Origin: Chelatococcus sambhunathii
Lineage (GTDB): Bacteria > Pseudomonadota > Alphaproteobacteria > Rhizobiales > Methylopilaceae
Assembly (NCBI GenBank): GCA_031316315.1
Contig: JADBEO010000003.1
Location: 62,001 to 126,000 of the forward strand
DNA length: 64,000 bases
Direction: 5' to 3'
In this document: piece by piece, positions 24,685-32,355 of the stretch
Layout of the letters: every line of letters starts with the position of its first letter
Numbering within the stretch: the stretch's first letter is position 1
Notes under the pieces: generated by a model
What the model was told of the DNA's origin: nothing
The model's input: only the letters and a program-made list of their open reading frames with translations
The model's database searches: none
Translations under genes and position numbers: made by a program

Positions 24685-24700
24685 TTCAAGAGGCGTGCCA
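24685..24700 (-). promoter_or_regulatory. Sigma-54-like promoter of nrtABC
   Basis: The minus strand reads TGGCACGCCTCTTGAA, matching the -24 element exactly and the -12 element in four of five bases. It is 47 bases upstream of ANTAR hairpin P1, exactly as at 21209-21224. The predicted transcription start is near 24672. Confidence 0.75.
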
Positions 24701-24808
24701 GGTGCCGTGGAGCAGCCTCGACCGCTGCAATTGGAACGATTTGAAGGACGCGCCCGATCAGGCCCGATTATTCGTGCGAGCCAAAAAGCGCGCCCGCTTT
24801 TTGTGCAG

Positions 24809-24825
24809 TGCACTAAACTTGCGCA
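24809..24825. promoter_or_regulatory. Putative NtrC binding site upstream of nrtABC
   Basis: TGCACTAAACTTGCGCA fits the NtrC pattern TGCAC-N7-GTGCA with one mismatch. It lies about 109 bases upstream of the sigma-54-like promoter, a usual enhancer distance, and overlaps the end region of nasS. A second dyad, GTGCAGTGCAC, abuts it. Confidence 0.5.
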
Positions 24826-24839
24826 GATCGCGATTCAAT

Positions 24840-25961
24840 TCAGCCGGACTGAACGAGCCCGCCGATCTTCAATCCAAGCGGATCCGCCGCCAGGGAAATC
24901 GGGCCGCCGATCGCGCTGTCGAACGCCGACGGACGATAGACCGCCGCCGCGAGAGCCTCCTCGTCGGGGCCGTCGCCGGCCTGCCCCCAGCGCGCCATTT
25001 GGCCGTGGAGCCAGCGGGCGTGCCGCTCGTCCGGCCGCATCGCCCCGTCGCGCGCAAAGACGAGGTATCGGTCGTCCGTCAACGCCCGATCTCCGACGCC
25101 GGTCGAGAGGCGGCCGTCCAGGGCGCGCCGGATGATCGCGGGAGCGACGTCGAGCCTGCTGGAGGCGCCAAGCAGTTCCGCCGCCTCCTGCCGGTGCTCG
25201 GACCGCTCGAGCCATTCGCCGGCGGCGACCATGGCCCGGATGAGCCGCGCCGCGAGCTCAGGCCGCTCGCCCAGCCAGGATTCACGCACCGCGAGGACCT
25301 TCTCCGGACAGCTCGTCGCGAAGTCGACGCCGAGATGCAGGATCCGCCCAAGGCCGAGCTCCACCGCGACGGAATTCCACGGGGCGCCGACGCAAAAACC
25401 CTCGACATGCGCGTTTTCGAGCGCGTCGACCATGTAGGGCGGCGGCACCACCGCGAGACGCACGTCTTCGTCCGGGTTCAGCCCCGCCGCCGCGATCCAG
25501 AGCCGAAGCTGGTAGTTGTGGGTGGAAAAGGGAAAGGTCATGCCGAGAACCGGCGGCTGTTCGCCATTGGCGCGGCGGTCTTCGACGAGCCGCTTCAGCG
25601 CAGCGCCGGTCGCGCGCGGATCGCCCGGATCGCTGCCGTCGGGCAGCCGCTCCATCAGTTCGTCGTGCAAGTGCGGCGCCAGCGTCACCGCGTTGCCGTT
25701 GAGGTTCAGGGCGAGAGGAACGGCGAGCGGCGCCTTGATGGAGTTCAGGCCAAGGGAGGTCGCGATGGCGAGCGGCGCGAGCAGATGGGCGGCGTCGAAA
25801 TGGCCAAGCGTCAGCCGGTCGCGAATGTTCGACCAGGAGATTTCGCGGAACAGCTCGATTTCGATCCCCTCCGCCGCCGCGAAGCCGAGATCGGCGGCGA
25901 CGATCGGCACGGCGGCGTCGACCAGCGGGATGAACCCGATCTTGACGTGGTCGAGGCTCAT
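24840..25961 (-). CDS. nasS: Nitrate/nitrite sensor NasS (NrtA-like, cytoplasmic)
   Basis: This 373-residue protein has the fold of the NrtA binding protein but begins directly with MSLDHVKIGFIPLVDAAVPIVAA and has no signal peptide, so it stays in the cytoplasm. Segments such as FDAAHLLAPLAIATSLG, MTFPFSTHNYQLRLWIAAAGLNPDEDVRLAVVPPPYM and FCVGAPWNSVAVELG match the ligand-binding core. In known NasS/NasT systems NasS holds the ANTAR protein NasT inactive and releases it on binding nitrate or nitrite. Its ATG overlaps the nasT stop by four bases (ATGA), consistent with stoichiometric co-expression. A longer upstream frame was rejected. Confidence 0.9.
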   Translation of the reverse strand: MSLDHVKIGFIPLVDAAVPIVAADLGFAAAEGIEIELFREISWSNIRDRLTLGHFDAAHLLAPLAIATSLGLNSIKAPLAVPLALNLNGNAVTLAPHLHDELMERLPDGSDPGDPRATGAALKRLVEDRRANGEQPPVLGMTFPFSTHNYQLRLWIAAAGLNPDEDVRLAVVPPPYMVDALENAHVEGFCVGAPWNSVAVELGLGRILHLGVDFATSCPEKVLAVRESWLGERPELAARLIRAMVAAGEWLERSEHRQEAAELLGASSRLDVAPAIIRRALDGRLSTGVGDRALTDDRYLVFARDGAMRPDERHARWLHGQMARWGQAGDGPDEEALAAAVYRPSAFDSAIGGPISLAADPLGLKIGGLVQSG

Positions 25962-26563
25962 TTCAGAAGCTCCGCGGCGGTAACGACGGCCTGGGCGATC
26001 TCCGAGATCTTCTTTTTCTCGTTCATGGCGACGGTGCGAAGCAAAGCATAGGCCTGTTCCTCGCCGATGCCCTTCTGGCGCATCAGAATTCCCTTGGCGC
26101 GGTCGACGACCTTGCGTTCCTCGAGCTGGCTCTTGGCCTGGTCGAGCTCGGCCTTCAGCCGCGAGAAGGCGTTGAACCGGCTGACCATGGTGTCGAGGAT
26201 CGGCTTCACGCGCTCCTTCTTCAGCCCGTCGACGACATAGGCCGAGACGCCGGCGTCGATCGCCGCCTCGATCGAGGAGCTGTCCGACTGGTCGACGAAC
26301 ATGCCGACCGGCCGGCGCACGCTCCGGCTCATCTGGAACATCTGCTCCAGCACGTCGCGCGAGGGGTTGGCGAGGCCGATCAGGATGACGTCGGGATCTA
26401 TGGCGTAGATGCGCTCGAGGAGGTTCGCCCGGTCGGAGATCCGCAGGATCGTCGCGTGGCCCGCCTCTCGCAGCCCCTCCTCCAGGATCGCGGCCCGCAC
26501 CGGGCTCTCCTCGACGAGCGCGATCTTGAGCGGGCGGTCGGGCGTTTTCGGGCGATCGGCCAT
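25958..26563 (-). CDS. nasT: ANTAR-domain antiterminator NasT
   Basis: This 201-residue protein has an N-terminal receiver-like domain (LKIALVEESPVRAAILEEGLREAG, DPDVILIGLANP, GVSAYVVDGL) whose acidic pocket and phosphoacceptor region are atypical. It is followed by a coiled coil and a C-terminal ANTAR domain (SQLEERKVVDRAKGILM, GIGEEQAYALLRTVAM) that binds paired hexaloop RNA hairpins. Such hairpins are present in the two leaders at 21.1 and 24.6 kb. ATG 26563 with GGGGACG upstream is preferred; an in-frame start 24 bases earlier is possible. It forms a unit with nasS, probably with its own promoter upstream. Confidence 0.92.
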   Translation of the reverse strand: MADRPKTPDRPLKIALVEESPVRAAILEEGLREAGHATILRISDRANLLERIYAIDPDVILIGLANPSRDVLEQMFQMSRSVRRPVGMFVDQSDSSSIEAAIDAGVSAYVVDGLKKERVKPILDTMVSRFNAFSRLKAELDQAKSQLEERKVVDRAKGILMRQKGIGEEQAYALLRTVAMNEKKKISEIAQAVVTAAELLK

Positions 26564-26731
26564 CGGCGTCCCCGCGCGCGGCGTCATCACGCCGGCGCTT
26601 CATGTCGGAGACGTTGCAGTAAACGACGTTCCGCCGTCTCGCGACCCCGCGTCGCACGAGTGCGCGCGGAAGGGCCGGGCGCGGACGACGTCCGCCGGCG
26701 TTTGCGCTATCGCGATCCGTTCAGGCGAAGC

Positions 26732-27772
26732 TCACGCCGCGTGCCGCTCGGCCTCGGCGCCGTAGTACCCAACATATTTCGGGTTGATCGCCGTCTTCGG
26801 CAGGATCACCAGCACGTCGGTGGTGCCGAACTCCCGGTCGACGACGGCGCCGTCGCCGACATAGGCCCCGAGACGGAGATAGGCCTTGATCAGCGGAGGC
26901 AGCGTCCGCAGCGCCGCGCGGAGGTCGATCTCCTCCTTTGGCATCAGGTCGAAGGACGCCCGGCGCTCCGGCAGCGCGCCCGCAGCCCATTCGGCCGGCG
27001 CGGCGTGGAAGTGGTGGAGATAGGACAGCGGCAACCGCAGCTGCTTCGGATCGACGCCTTCGAGGCTGGCGCAGCCGATCATGACGTCGATCCTGTGGGC
27101 GAGGACATAGGCCCAGATGCCGTGCCACAGCAGTTCGACGGTGCGCTTGTCGCGATAGGGCTTCAGCACGCAGGAACGGCCGAGCTCCAGGAAGTTAAGG
27201 TGGCGGTGGCGCGCGATCAGCGGGTCGATGTCGAACTCGCCGGCGGTATAGAAGCCGAAGGCGCGGTCGGCGACGGACTGGCGCAGCAGCCGGTAGGTGC
27301 CGACCACCGCCGGCTTGGTCTTGAGCGGCGCGGCCAAGGCCGCGCCGTCGACCGCAAAACCCTTCATGCCGTTGAGCAGCGTCGCGGCGAGCGAGGGCCC
27401 CTGCGCGGCATGATCGGTCACGACGAGGTGGTCGCAGACGGCGTCGAACAGGTCCATGTCGCGCCGCCAGAGCTTCGCGATCGGGTCGGCGACGGCGGAC
27501 ATCTCCTCGAAAAACACCCGGTAGCGCAGGCGCTGGGCGTGCTTGACGTCGCGCGGCCGTTCGGCGAGGCGCAGTTCGAGCCCGCCGATCCGCCCGAGCG
27601 GCTTCGGCAGCGCCTGCGCCGACGCCTCCAGCCGGTCGCGGCTCGGCTTTCCGAAGCCCCATTTGGGCGTGATGGAAAAGCCCTTCGGCGCGGCTGTCGC
27701 CGCCTGACGATGGGAGCGGATGCGCCCCACGATGGCGCCCGGCCCTGACTGCGGCGGACGGTGAACGGTCAT
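26732..27772 (-). CDS. OlsB-type acyltransferase (GNAT fold, hemolysin-like)
   Basis: This 346-residue protein resembles the N-acyltransferase OlsB/hemolysin family, which transfers a 3-hydroxyacyl chain from acyl-ACP to ornithine in the first step of ornithine-lipid synthesis. Typical segments are RLAERPRDVKHAQRLRYRVFFEEM, DMDLFDAVCDHLVV, VVGTYRLLRQ, FLELGRSCVL and AYVLAHRIDVMIGCASLEGVDP. No OlsA acyltransferase gene adjoins it in this window. The first 60 residues are basic and family-variable. The gene lies between nasT and the histidine kinase, on the same strand, without obvious operon linkage. Family placement is good; ornithine specificity is likely but unproved. Confidence 0.82.
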   Translation of the reverse strand: MTVHRPPQSGPGAIVGRIRSHRQAATAAPKGFSITPKWGFGKPSRDRLEASAQALPKPLGRIGGLELRLAERPRDVKHAQRLRYRVFFEEMSAVADPIAKLWRRDMDLFDAVCDHLVVTDHAAQGPSLAATLLNGMKGFAVDGAALAAPLKTKPAVVGTYRLLRQSVADRAFGFYTAGEFDIDPLIARHRHLNFLELGRSCVLKPYRDKRTVELLWHGIWAYVLAHRIDVMIGCASLEGVDPKQLRLPLSYLHHFHAAPAEWAAGALPERRASFDLMPKEEIDLRAALRTLPPLIKAYLRLGAYVGDGAVVDREFGTTDVLVILPKTAINPKYVGYYGAEAERHAA

Positions 27773-27899
27773 GCGGCGCTCCGGCGCGTTTGCTCTCCCC
27801 TAGCGCGTCCATCGCGGTGAAGCGACGGGATTCGTGTGGGGAGCCGCCACAGAGGACATCACAAACAGCCGACGGCGAGATGACGTCACGCGGCCGTCG

Positions 27900-29549
27900 T
27901 CAACCAGCGAAACCGACAGGCCGCGCAGGCTCTTCCGGCCGCGCCGGCGCGATCGGCGAGAGAATCGCCTCCAGAGCGGACCGCTCCAGCGGCTTCGCCA
28001 GCGCGTGATCGAAGCCGTAGCCGCGGGCCTCCGCGAGTTCGCCGCTGTCCGCGCTCAGCGCGACGAGCAGGGCCGGCGGCCGACCCTCGGCGGCCTCGAC
28101 GATGCGCATCCTGCCGGCGGCGGCGCGACCGTCGAGGCGCGGCATCCGCATGTCGAGCAGCACGACGTCGAAGCGCTCGGCCTCGAAGCTCGCAACTGCC
28201 TCCGCGCCGTCAGCGACATGAACGGAGGCATGGCCGAACCGCGACAGATGCGCGAGCGCGATCAGCGCGCCGACCGGGTCGTCCTCGGCGACCAGGACCC
28301 TGAGCCCGCCCGAAGCCGGGAAGGAGACGGCCCGCGACGCGGCCGCGGGAGCGGCGCCCGCCAGCCGCTCGCGCAGCGAGGCGGCGCGCAGCGGCTTGAC
28401 GAGGTAGCCGTCGAAGCCGTCCTGCGAAAGCGTCTCGAGCGCCTTGCGCTCGCCGGGCGCCAGCATGAGCAGGACCGTCCCCGCGCCGCAGTCACGGGCG
28501 AGGCGCGCGAGCGCCGCCTCGTCTCCCGCGCCCGTGTCGACGACGACGATCTCTGGACGAAAGGCGACGAGCCCGGCAGCGTCGGCCTCTCCCGGCGCCG
28601 TCAGCCGCGCGGCCGCTCCGCGCGCGCCGAGCCATTCGACGAGCCAAGGCCCGCTGAACGCCGCCGAGGAGACGACGGCGACCCGGCGTCCCGCAAACTC
28701 CTTCTCCCGCGAAGACGCGTCGGCGCCCCAGCAGGGCAGCGTCAGCGTGAAGGTCGCGCCCGCCCCCGGCTCGGAGGCGGCGGTCAGCGTCCCGCCCATG
28801 GCGGAGGCGAGCCGACGGCTGATGGCGAGGCCCAGCCCCGCGCCGTCCGCGGTCGCGTCCGGCGCGCGTTCGAAATCGCGGAACAACCGTTCGGATCGCC
28901 GCGGATCAAATCCCGGTCCCGTATCGAGGACCCGAAACGCAAGCCCCGCCGCGGCGCGCTCGACGCGCAGGCCGACGCCGCCGCTCGCGGTGAACTTGAT
29001 CGCATTGCCCGCGAGATTGAGCAGGATCTGGCGGATGCGCCCCGCGTCGCCGACGATCTCGCCCGGCGCGTCCTCGGCGACGAGGGCCGCGAAGTCGAGC
29101 CCCTTCGCCTGCGCCCGCGGGGCCAGCAGTTCGGAGACCTCTTCGACCAGCGCGCCGACCTCGATGGTCTCAGCGGCCACGGCGCCGTCATGCGCGGAAA
29201 AGTCCAGCATCTCGTCGACGAGGCGCAGCATCGCGTCGGCCGAGCTTCTCACCGCCAGCGAATAGGTGCGCTGCTCCGGCGTCAGCGACGTGTCGAGCAG
29301 AAGGTCGACCGCGCCCACCACACCGGTCAGCGGCGTCCGCATCTCGTGCGCGGCCGCGATCAGCGGTCCGCCTTCGCCGGCGACGTTGGCGCTCGAGGTC
29401 GGGACGGCTCGGCCAGAGCCGCGCCGGCGGCCGAGGGCGAACCCGGCGACGCCCGCGGCCACGACGGCGCCGAAGGCCGCCCACAGTTCAAACGCCACCT
29501 GAACGCTCCGTCGCGCGCCACGTCCCGCGTTCGATCCTGCCCGAACCAT
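27900..29549 (-). CDS. Hybrid histidine kinase with two receiver domains
   Basis: This 549-residue protein starts with one transmembrane helix (about residues 18-40, FELWAAFGAVVAAGVAGFALG). HisKA follows with the phosphorylatable His in AAAHEMRTPLTGVVGAVD, then HATPase_c (GNAIKFTAS, DTGPGFDP, GAGLGLAISRRLASAMGG). The next domain is receiver-like (VVVDTG, KPLRAASL) but lacks the paired acidic residues after strand 1. The last is a full receiver with EDD, DMRMPRLDG and KPLERS. No cognate regulator or sensory domain is adjacent, so the stimulus is unknown. The start at ATG 29549 avoids overlap with the divergent Gre gene. Confidence 0.88.
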   Translation of the reverse strand: MVRAGSNAGRGARRSVQVAFELWAAFGAVVAAGVAGFALGRRRGSGRAVPTSSANVAGEGGPLIAAAHEMRTPLTGVVGAVDLLLDTSLTPEQRTYSLAVRSSADAMLRLVDEMLDFSAHDGAVAAETIEVGALVEEVSELLAPRAQAKGLDFAALVAEDAPGEIVGDAGRIRQILLNLAGNAIKFTASGGVGLRVERAAAGLAFRVLDTGPGFDPRRSERLFRDFERAPDATADGAGLGLAISRRLASAMGGTLTAASEPGAGATFTLTLPCWGADASSREKEFAGRRVAVVSSAAFSGPWLVEWLGARGAAARLTAPGEADAAGLVAFRPEIVVVDTGAGDEAALARLARDCGAGTVLLMLAPGERKALETLSQDGFDGYLVKPLRAASLRERLAGAAPAAASRAVSFPASGGLRVLVAEDDPVGALIALAHLSRFGHASVHVADGAEAVASFEAERFDVVLLDMRMPRLDGRAAAGRMRIVEAAEGRPPALLVALSADSGELAEARGYGFDHALAKPLERSALEAILSPIAPARPEEPARPVGFAG

Positions 29550-29655
29550 CCTTGCGGAAGCCTTGACGCGACGCCGCCGGATTCCGACTTTTGGCTGCTT
29601 TCGCCTTCGGGCGGAACGTGATCGTCTGAACGCTTTCCGGAGTTCTCCCAACGCC

Positions 29656-30132
29656 ATGAGCGTCGCCTTCACCAAGGAGCAGGACTACGAGGCGACCGCC
29701 GCGGATCTGCCCGACCGGCCGATCTCGCCGCATCCGAACCTCGTCACCAGGGAGGGACTTGCGGCGCTCGACGCTGCGCTTGCCGAGGCGCGACAAGCCT
29801 TCGCCGTCGCCAAGGCCGCGGGCGATCAGGATCTCGACCGCTCCGCGCTGGCGCGCGCGGCGCGCGACGTCCGCTACTACGCCGCCCGGCGCGCCAGCGC
29901 CGAACTGATTGAGACGGCCGGCGACGACAAGGTGGCGTTCGGCTCCCGCGTTACTTTCGAGCGCGAGGACGGCCGTCGACAGACCTTCCGGATCGTGGGA
30001 GAGGACGAAGCCGACCCGACAGCGGGCTCGGTGTCCTACATCTCGCCGCTCGCGCGGGCGCTGATGGGAAAGACGGTCGGAGACCTCGCCAGCTTCATGG
30101 GCGGCGAGGTGGAGATCCTGAAGATCGCCTGA
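29656..30132 (+). CDS. GreA/GreB-domain transcription factor, atypical
   Basis: This 158-residue protein has the C-terminal FKBP-like domain of Gre factors (VAFGSRVTFEREDGRRQTFRIVGEDEADPTAGSVSYISPLARALMGKTVGD). Its N-terminal part (LAALDAALAEARQAFAVAKAAGD, followed by a second helix with RYYAARRASAELIE) resembles the Gre coiled coil. The FDDxEG... type acidic tip of GreA is not evident, so RNA cleavage stimulation is uncertain. Gre paralogues may bind the RNA polymerase secondary channel with other effects. It starts at ATG 29656 and is divergent from the histidine kinase. Confidence 0.82.
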   Translation: MSVAFTKEQDYEATAADLPDRPISPHPNLVTREGLAALDAALAEARQAFAVAKAAGDQDLDRSALARAARDVRYYAARRASAELIETAGDDKVAFGSRVTFEREDGRRQTFRIVGEDEADPTAGSVSYISPLARALMGKTVGDLASFMGGEVEILKIA

Positions 30133-30147
30133 CGGCGCGGCCGTCAG
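30129..30147. terminator. Short stem at the convergent gene ends
   Basis: CTGACGGC-GCG-GCCGTCAG forms an eight-base-pair stem spanning the Gre-gene stop codon and the stop of the convergent exported-protein gene. No T-run follows on either strand, so it may be only a barrier or half-terminator. Confidence 0.35.
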
Positions 30148-30602
30148 CGGGACGCCTTGAACGTCTTGCCGTTCCAGATCAGCGTCTGCTTGCACTCCGC
30201 CGCACCCGCCTTCCCGCATGACCCGCCGTGGAGCGACAGCACCATCGCAGGCTTGCCGCGCACCGTCTTGAAGTCGATGGAATGCGCGTTGGAGTCGAGC
30301 ACCTTGACGTAGGCGCCGCCCGGCAGCGAGGCGAACACCTCCTGGGTACATCCGGCGGAACCACAGAAGAAGCTCATCATGCCGTCGCAGGAGAACTCGC
30401 CGTAGTCCAGGATGAAGTCGTCGACTCCGTCGGCGTTGATGTCCCGCCGCGTCATGAATTTTCCTCCGAGTTCGATCTTCGCCCCGCAGTTCTGGCGCGC
30501 CTCGTCGATCGAGGCTTCAACTTCCTTCGGCGCCGCCCATGCCAAGACCGGCGCGAGCAGAAGCGCGGCGGCGATGAAAGCCGCAAGACGAATGACCGGC
30601 AT
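30144..30602 (-). CDS. Exported protein of unknown function with calcium-loop-like motif
   Basis: This 152-residue protein has a signal peptide (residues 1-24, cleavage at AWA-APK). The mature part contains RRDINADGVDDFILDYGEF, an Asp-rich loop resembling the calcium-binding repeats found in FG-GAP and dockerin-like proteins. It also has about six cysteines (NCGAK, FSCDGMM, FFCGSAGC, GSCGK, ECKQT), suggesting several disulphides. I recognise no named family. It is convergent with the Gre-domain gene and ends at a shared short stem. The product is predicted periplasmic. Confidence 0.65.
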   Translation of the reverse strand: MPVIRLAAFIAAALLLAPVLAWAAPKEVEASIDEARQNCGAKIELGGKFMTRRDINADGVDDFILDYGEFSCDGMMSFFCGSAGCTQEVFASLPGGAYVKVLDSNAHSIDFKTVRGKPAMVLSLHGGSCGKAGAAECKQTLIWNGKTFKASR

Positions 30603-30685
30603 GCTCTGGGCGCCCCCCGACGCGAAATCCGCGAACAGAGTGGCCGACTTCGTCGCCGACCGTCAACGGCGGGCGAAGAGCCTCC

Positions 30686-30937
30686 TCACTCCGGCGAGGC
30701 GGCCTCTCGGAAGTAGGGCTCCACGGCGCCGTTGAGCTTGATCGTCAGCGGGTTGCCGCGCCGGTCGCGCGCGGCGCCGGCCGCGACACGAATCCAGCCT
30801 TCAGAGACCGAATACTCCTCGACGTTGGTCTTTTCGGCGCCCTTGAAGCGCACGCCGACGCCGCGCGCGAGGATCGCCTCATCGTAGAAGGGGCTCGACG
30901 GATCGGTCGACAGACGGTCGGGCGGCGCGTCGGCCAT
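30686..30937 (-). CDS. DUF3297 family small protein
   Basis: This 83-residue protein matches the compact DUF3297 pattern: DRLSTDPSSPFYDEAILARGVGVRFKG, then EEYSVSEGWIRVAAGAARDRRGNPLTIKLNG and VEPYF. The length is the usual one for the family. Function is unknown; members are widespread in Proteobacteria as single small cytosolic proteins. It is divergent from the esterase at 31139, and the strong inverted repeat at 31050-31094 lies between the two. Confidence 0.85.
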   Translation of the reverse strand: MADAPPDRLSTDPSSPFYDEAILARGVGVRFKGAEKTNVEEYSVSEGWIRVAAGAARDRRGNPLTIKLNGAVEPYFREAASPE

Positions 30938-31049
30938 GGCTTCATCCTTCAGGCGTTTCGGTCAGCTTCGGGCCGGCCTTCTACGCGAGCCGTGCGGCCT
31001 GCTCAATCCGCGGCGCAAAATCCGATTGCGCGACGCGCCGCCACACCGC

Positions 31050-31094
31050 CTCAATGTTGCGACGCAATACGCCTATATGCATCGCAACATTGAG
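31050..31094. promoter_or_regulatory. Perfect 13-bp inverted repeat in a divergent promoter region
   Basis: CTCAATGTTGCGA at 31050-31062 and its exact reverse complement TCGCAACATTGAG at 31082-31094 are separated by 19 bases that contain the sequence TATATGC. It lies 44 bases before the esterase start and about 110 bases before the DUF3297 gene. It could be a dimer-of-dimers operator or a leader hairpin. A nested short palindrome, TTGCGACGCAA, overlaps the left arm. Confidence 0.6.
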
Positions 31095-31138
31095 TTCCGA
31101 GGCATGCGTCCCGGACGCATGCGAAGGAGGCGTGAGGC

Positions 31139-32296
31139 ATGGCGAAAGCCCGCACACTGGTCGTCGATCATCGGCGCGAACGCAACCGCTGGGGCGCGCC
31201 AGCCGATAGGCGGCGAACGCGGGCGCGTACCGGCGCACGCCCCGGCGCCAGCCTGCTCGAGCCGGTCGAGGGCTTCGGCCCGAACCCCGGCGCGCTCGAC
31301 ATGCTCGCCTATGTCCCGCGCAAGCTTGCCCCCGATTCGCCGCTTGTCGTGGTGTTACACGGCTGTTCTCAGGACGCGCTCGGCTATGATGCATCGTCCG
31401 GCTGGTCGCGGCTCGCCGACGAGCTCGGCTTCGCCGTCGTCTTCCCTGAGCAGCGGCGGGCGAACAATCCCGGCGGCTGCTTCAACTGGTTCCTGCCAGC
31501 GCATTCGGCCCGCGGCCTTGGCGAAACGCGGTCGATCCGCGAGATGGTCGAGCACATGGCGACCACGCACGCGATCGACCGCGCGCGGGTGTTTGTGACG
31601 GGCCTTTCCGCAGGCGGCGCCATGGCCTCCGCGCTGCTCGCCGACTATCCGGAGGTGTTCTCCGCCGGCGCGGTGATCGCCGGCCTGCCATGCGGCGCAG
31701 CCTCGAGCATGCAGGAGGCGTTCCGCGCCATGTCGGATCCGCGACCGCGTCGCGCCGAAGAGCTCGGCGACATGGTCCGCGCCGCCTCGCCGCATGCGGG
31801 ACCCTGGCCGCGGATGCTGGTGCTGCATGGGACTGCCGACGAGACGGTCGCTCCGGGCAACGCCGACGCCATCGTCAGCCAGTGGCTCGACGTCCACGGG
31901 CTGTCGCCCGACGAGGCGCGCGGCGACGCGGTCGACGGACATCCCCGAATGAGCTGGACGCAGGACGGCCGGACCGTCGTCCAGCAGATCATGGTCGCGG
32001 AGATGGGGCATGGCGCGCCGCTCGACGTCGGCTCCGGCGAGCGCAAGGCGCCCTTCATGCTGGACGTCGGCCTCTCCTCGACCCGGCGCATCGCCGACTT
32101 CTTCGGCATTTCGGGCGCGCAGCCGAAGGGCGCCGGATCGAAGAGGGCGACCGCTCTCGCGAGCCCCTCGGCGATGGAGCCGGAGCGGAACCTGCCGCGC
32201 CGGACTGCAGAGCCGGAGGCGCCGCTCGGTTGGCCGTTGGTCACGCGATGCGGATCGGCGCTCGATAAGCTCCTGCGCGGATTTGGCCTGCGCTGA
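31139..32296 (+). CDS. PHB depolymerase family esterase (CE1 / LpqC type)
   Basis: This 385-residue alpha/beta hydrolase shows the depolymerase-family order. LVVVLHGCSQDALGYDASSGWSRLADELGF comes first, then FPEQRRANNPGGCFNWF and the nucleophile elbow GLSAGGAM. VLHGTADETVAPGNAD contains the catalytic Asp, and AEMGHGAPLD the catalytic His. No signal peptide is evident; the first 60 residues are basic and variable, so it may act inside the cell on polyhydroxybutyrate or on other esters. GGAGG lies before the ATG, and a strong inverted repeat lies upstream. The downstream GH13 gene begins 60 bases later on the same strand. Confidence 0.88.
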   Translation: MAKARTLVVDHRRERNRWGAPADRRRTRARTGARPGASLLEPVEGFGPNPGALDMLAYVPRKLAPDSPLVVVLHGCSQDALGYDASSGWSRLADELGFAVVFPEQRRANNPGGCFNWFLPAHSARGLGETRSIREMVEHMATTHAIDRARVFVTGLSAGGAMASALLADYPEVFSAGAVIAGLPCGAASSMQEAFRAMSDPRPRRAEELGDMVRAASPHAGPWPRMLVLHGTADETVAPGNADAIVSQWLDVHGLSPDEARGDAVDGHPRMSWTQDGRTVVQQIMVAEMGHGAPLDVGSGERKAPFMLDVGLSSTRRIADFFGISGAQPKGAGSKRATALASPSAMEPERNLPRRTAEPEAPLGWPLVTRCGSALDKLLRGFGLR

Positions 32297-32355
32297 GGCG
32301 AGCGGCGCCCGGAACGCCGTGCGCGCATGCCGCGTTCGCGAACCGGGGCCGCACG

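Noticed and set aside
31139..32296. Secreted PHB depolymerase
   Set aside because: No signal peptide precedes the hydrolase domain; the first residues are basic and not hydrophobic, so an extracellular role is not supported.
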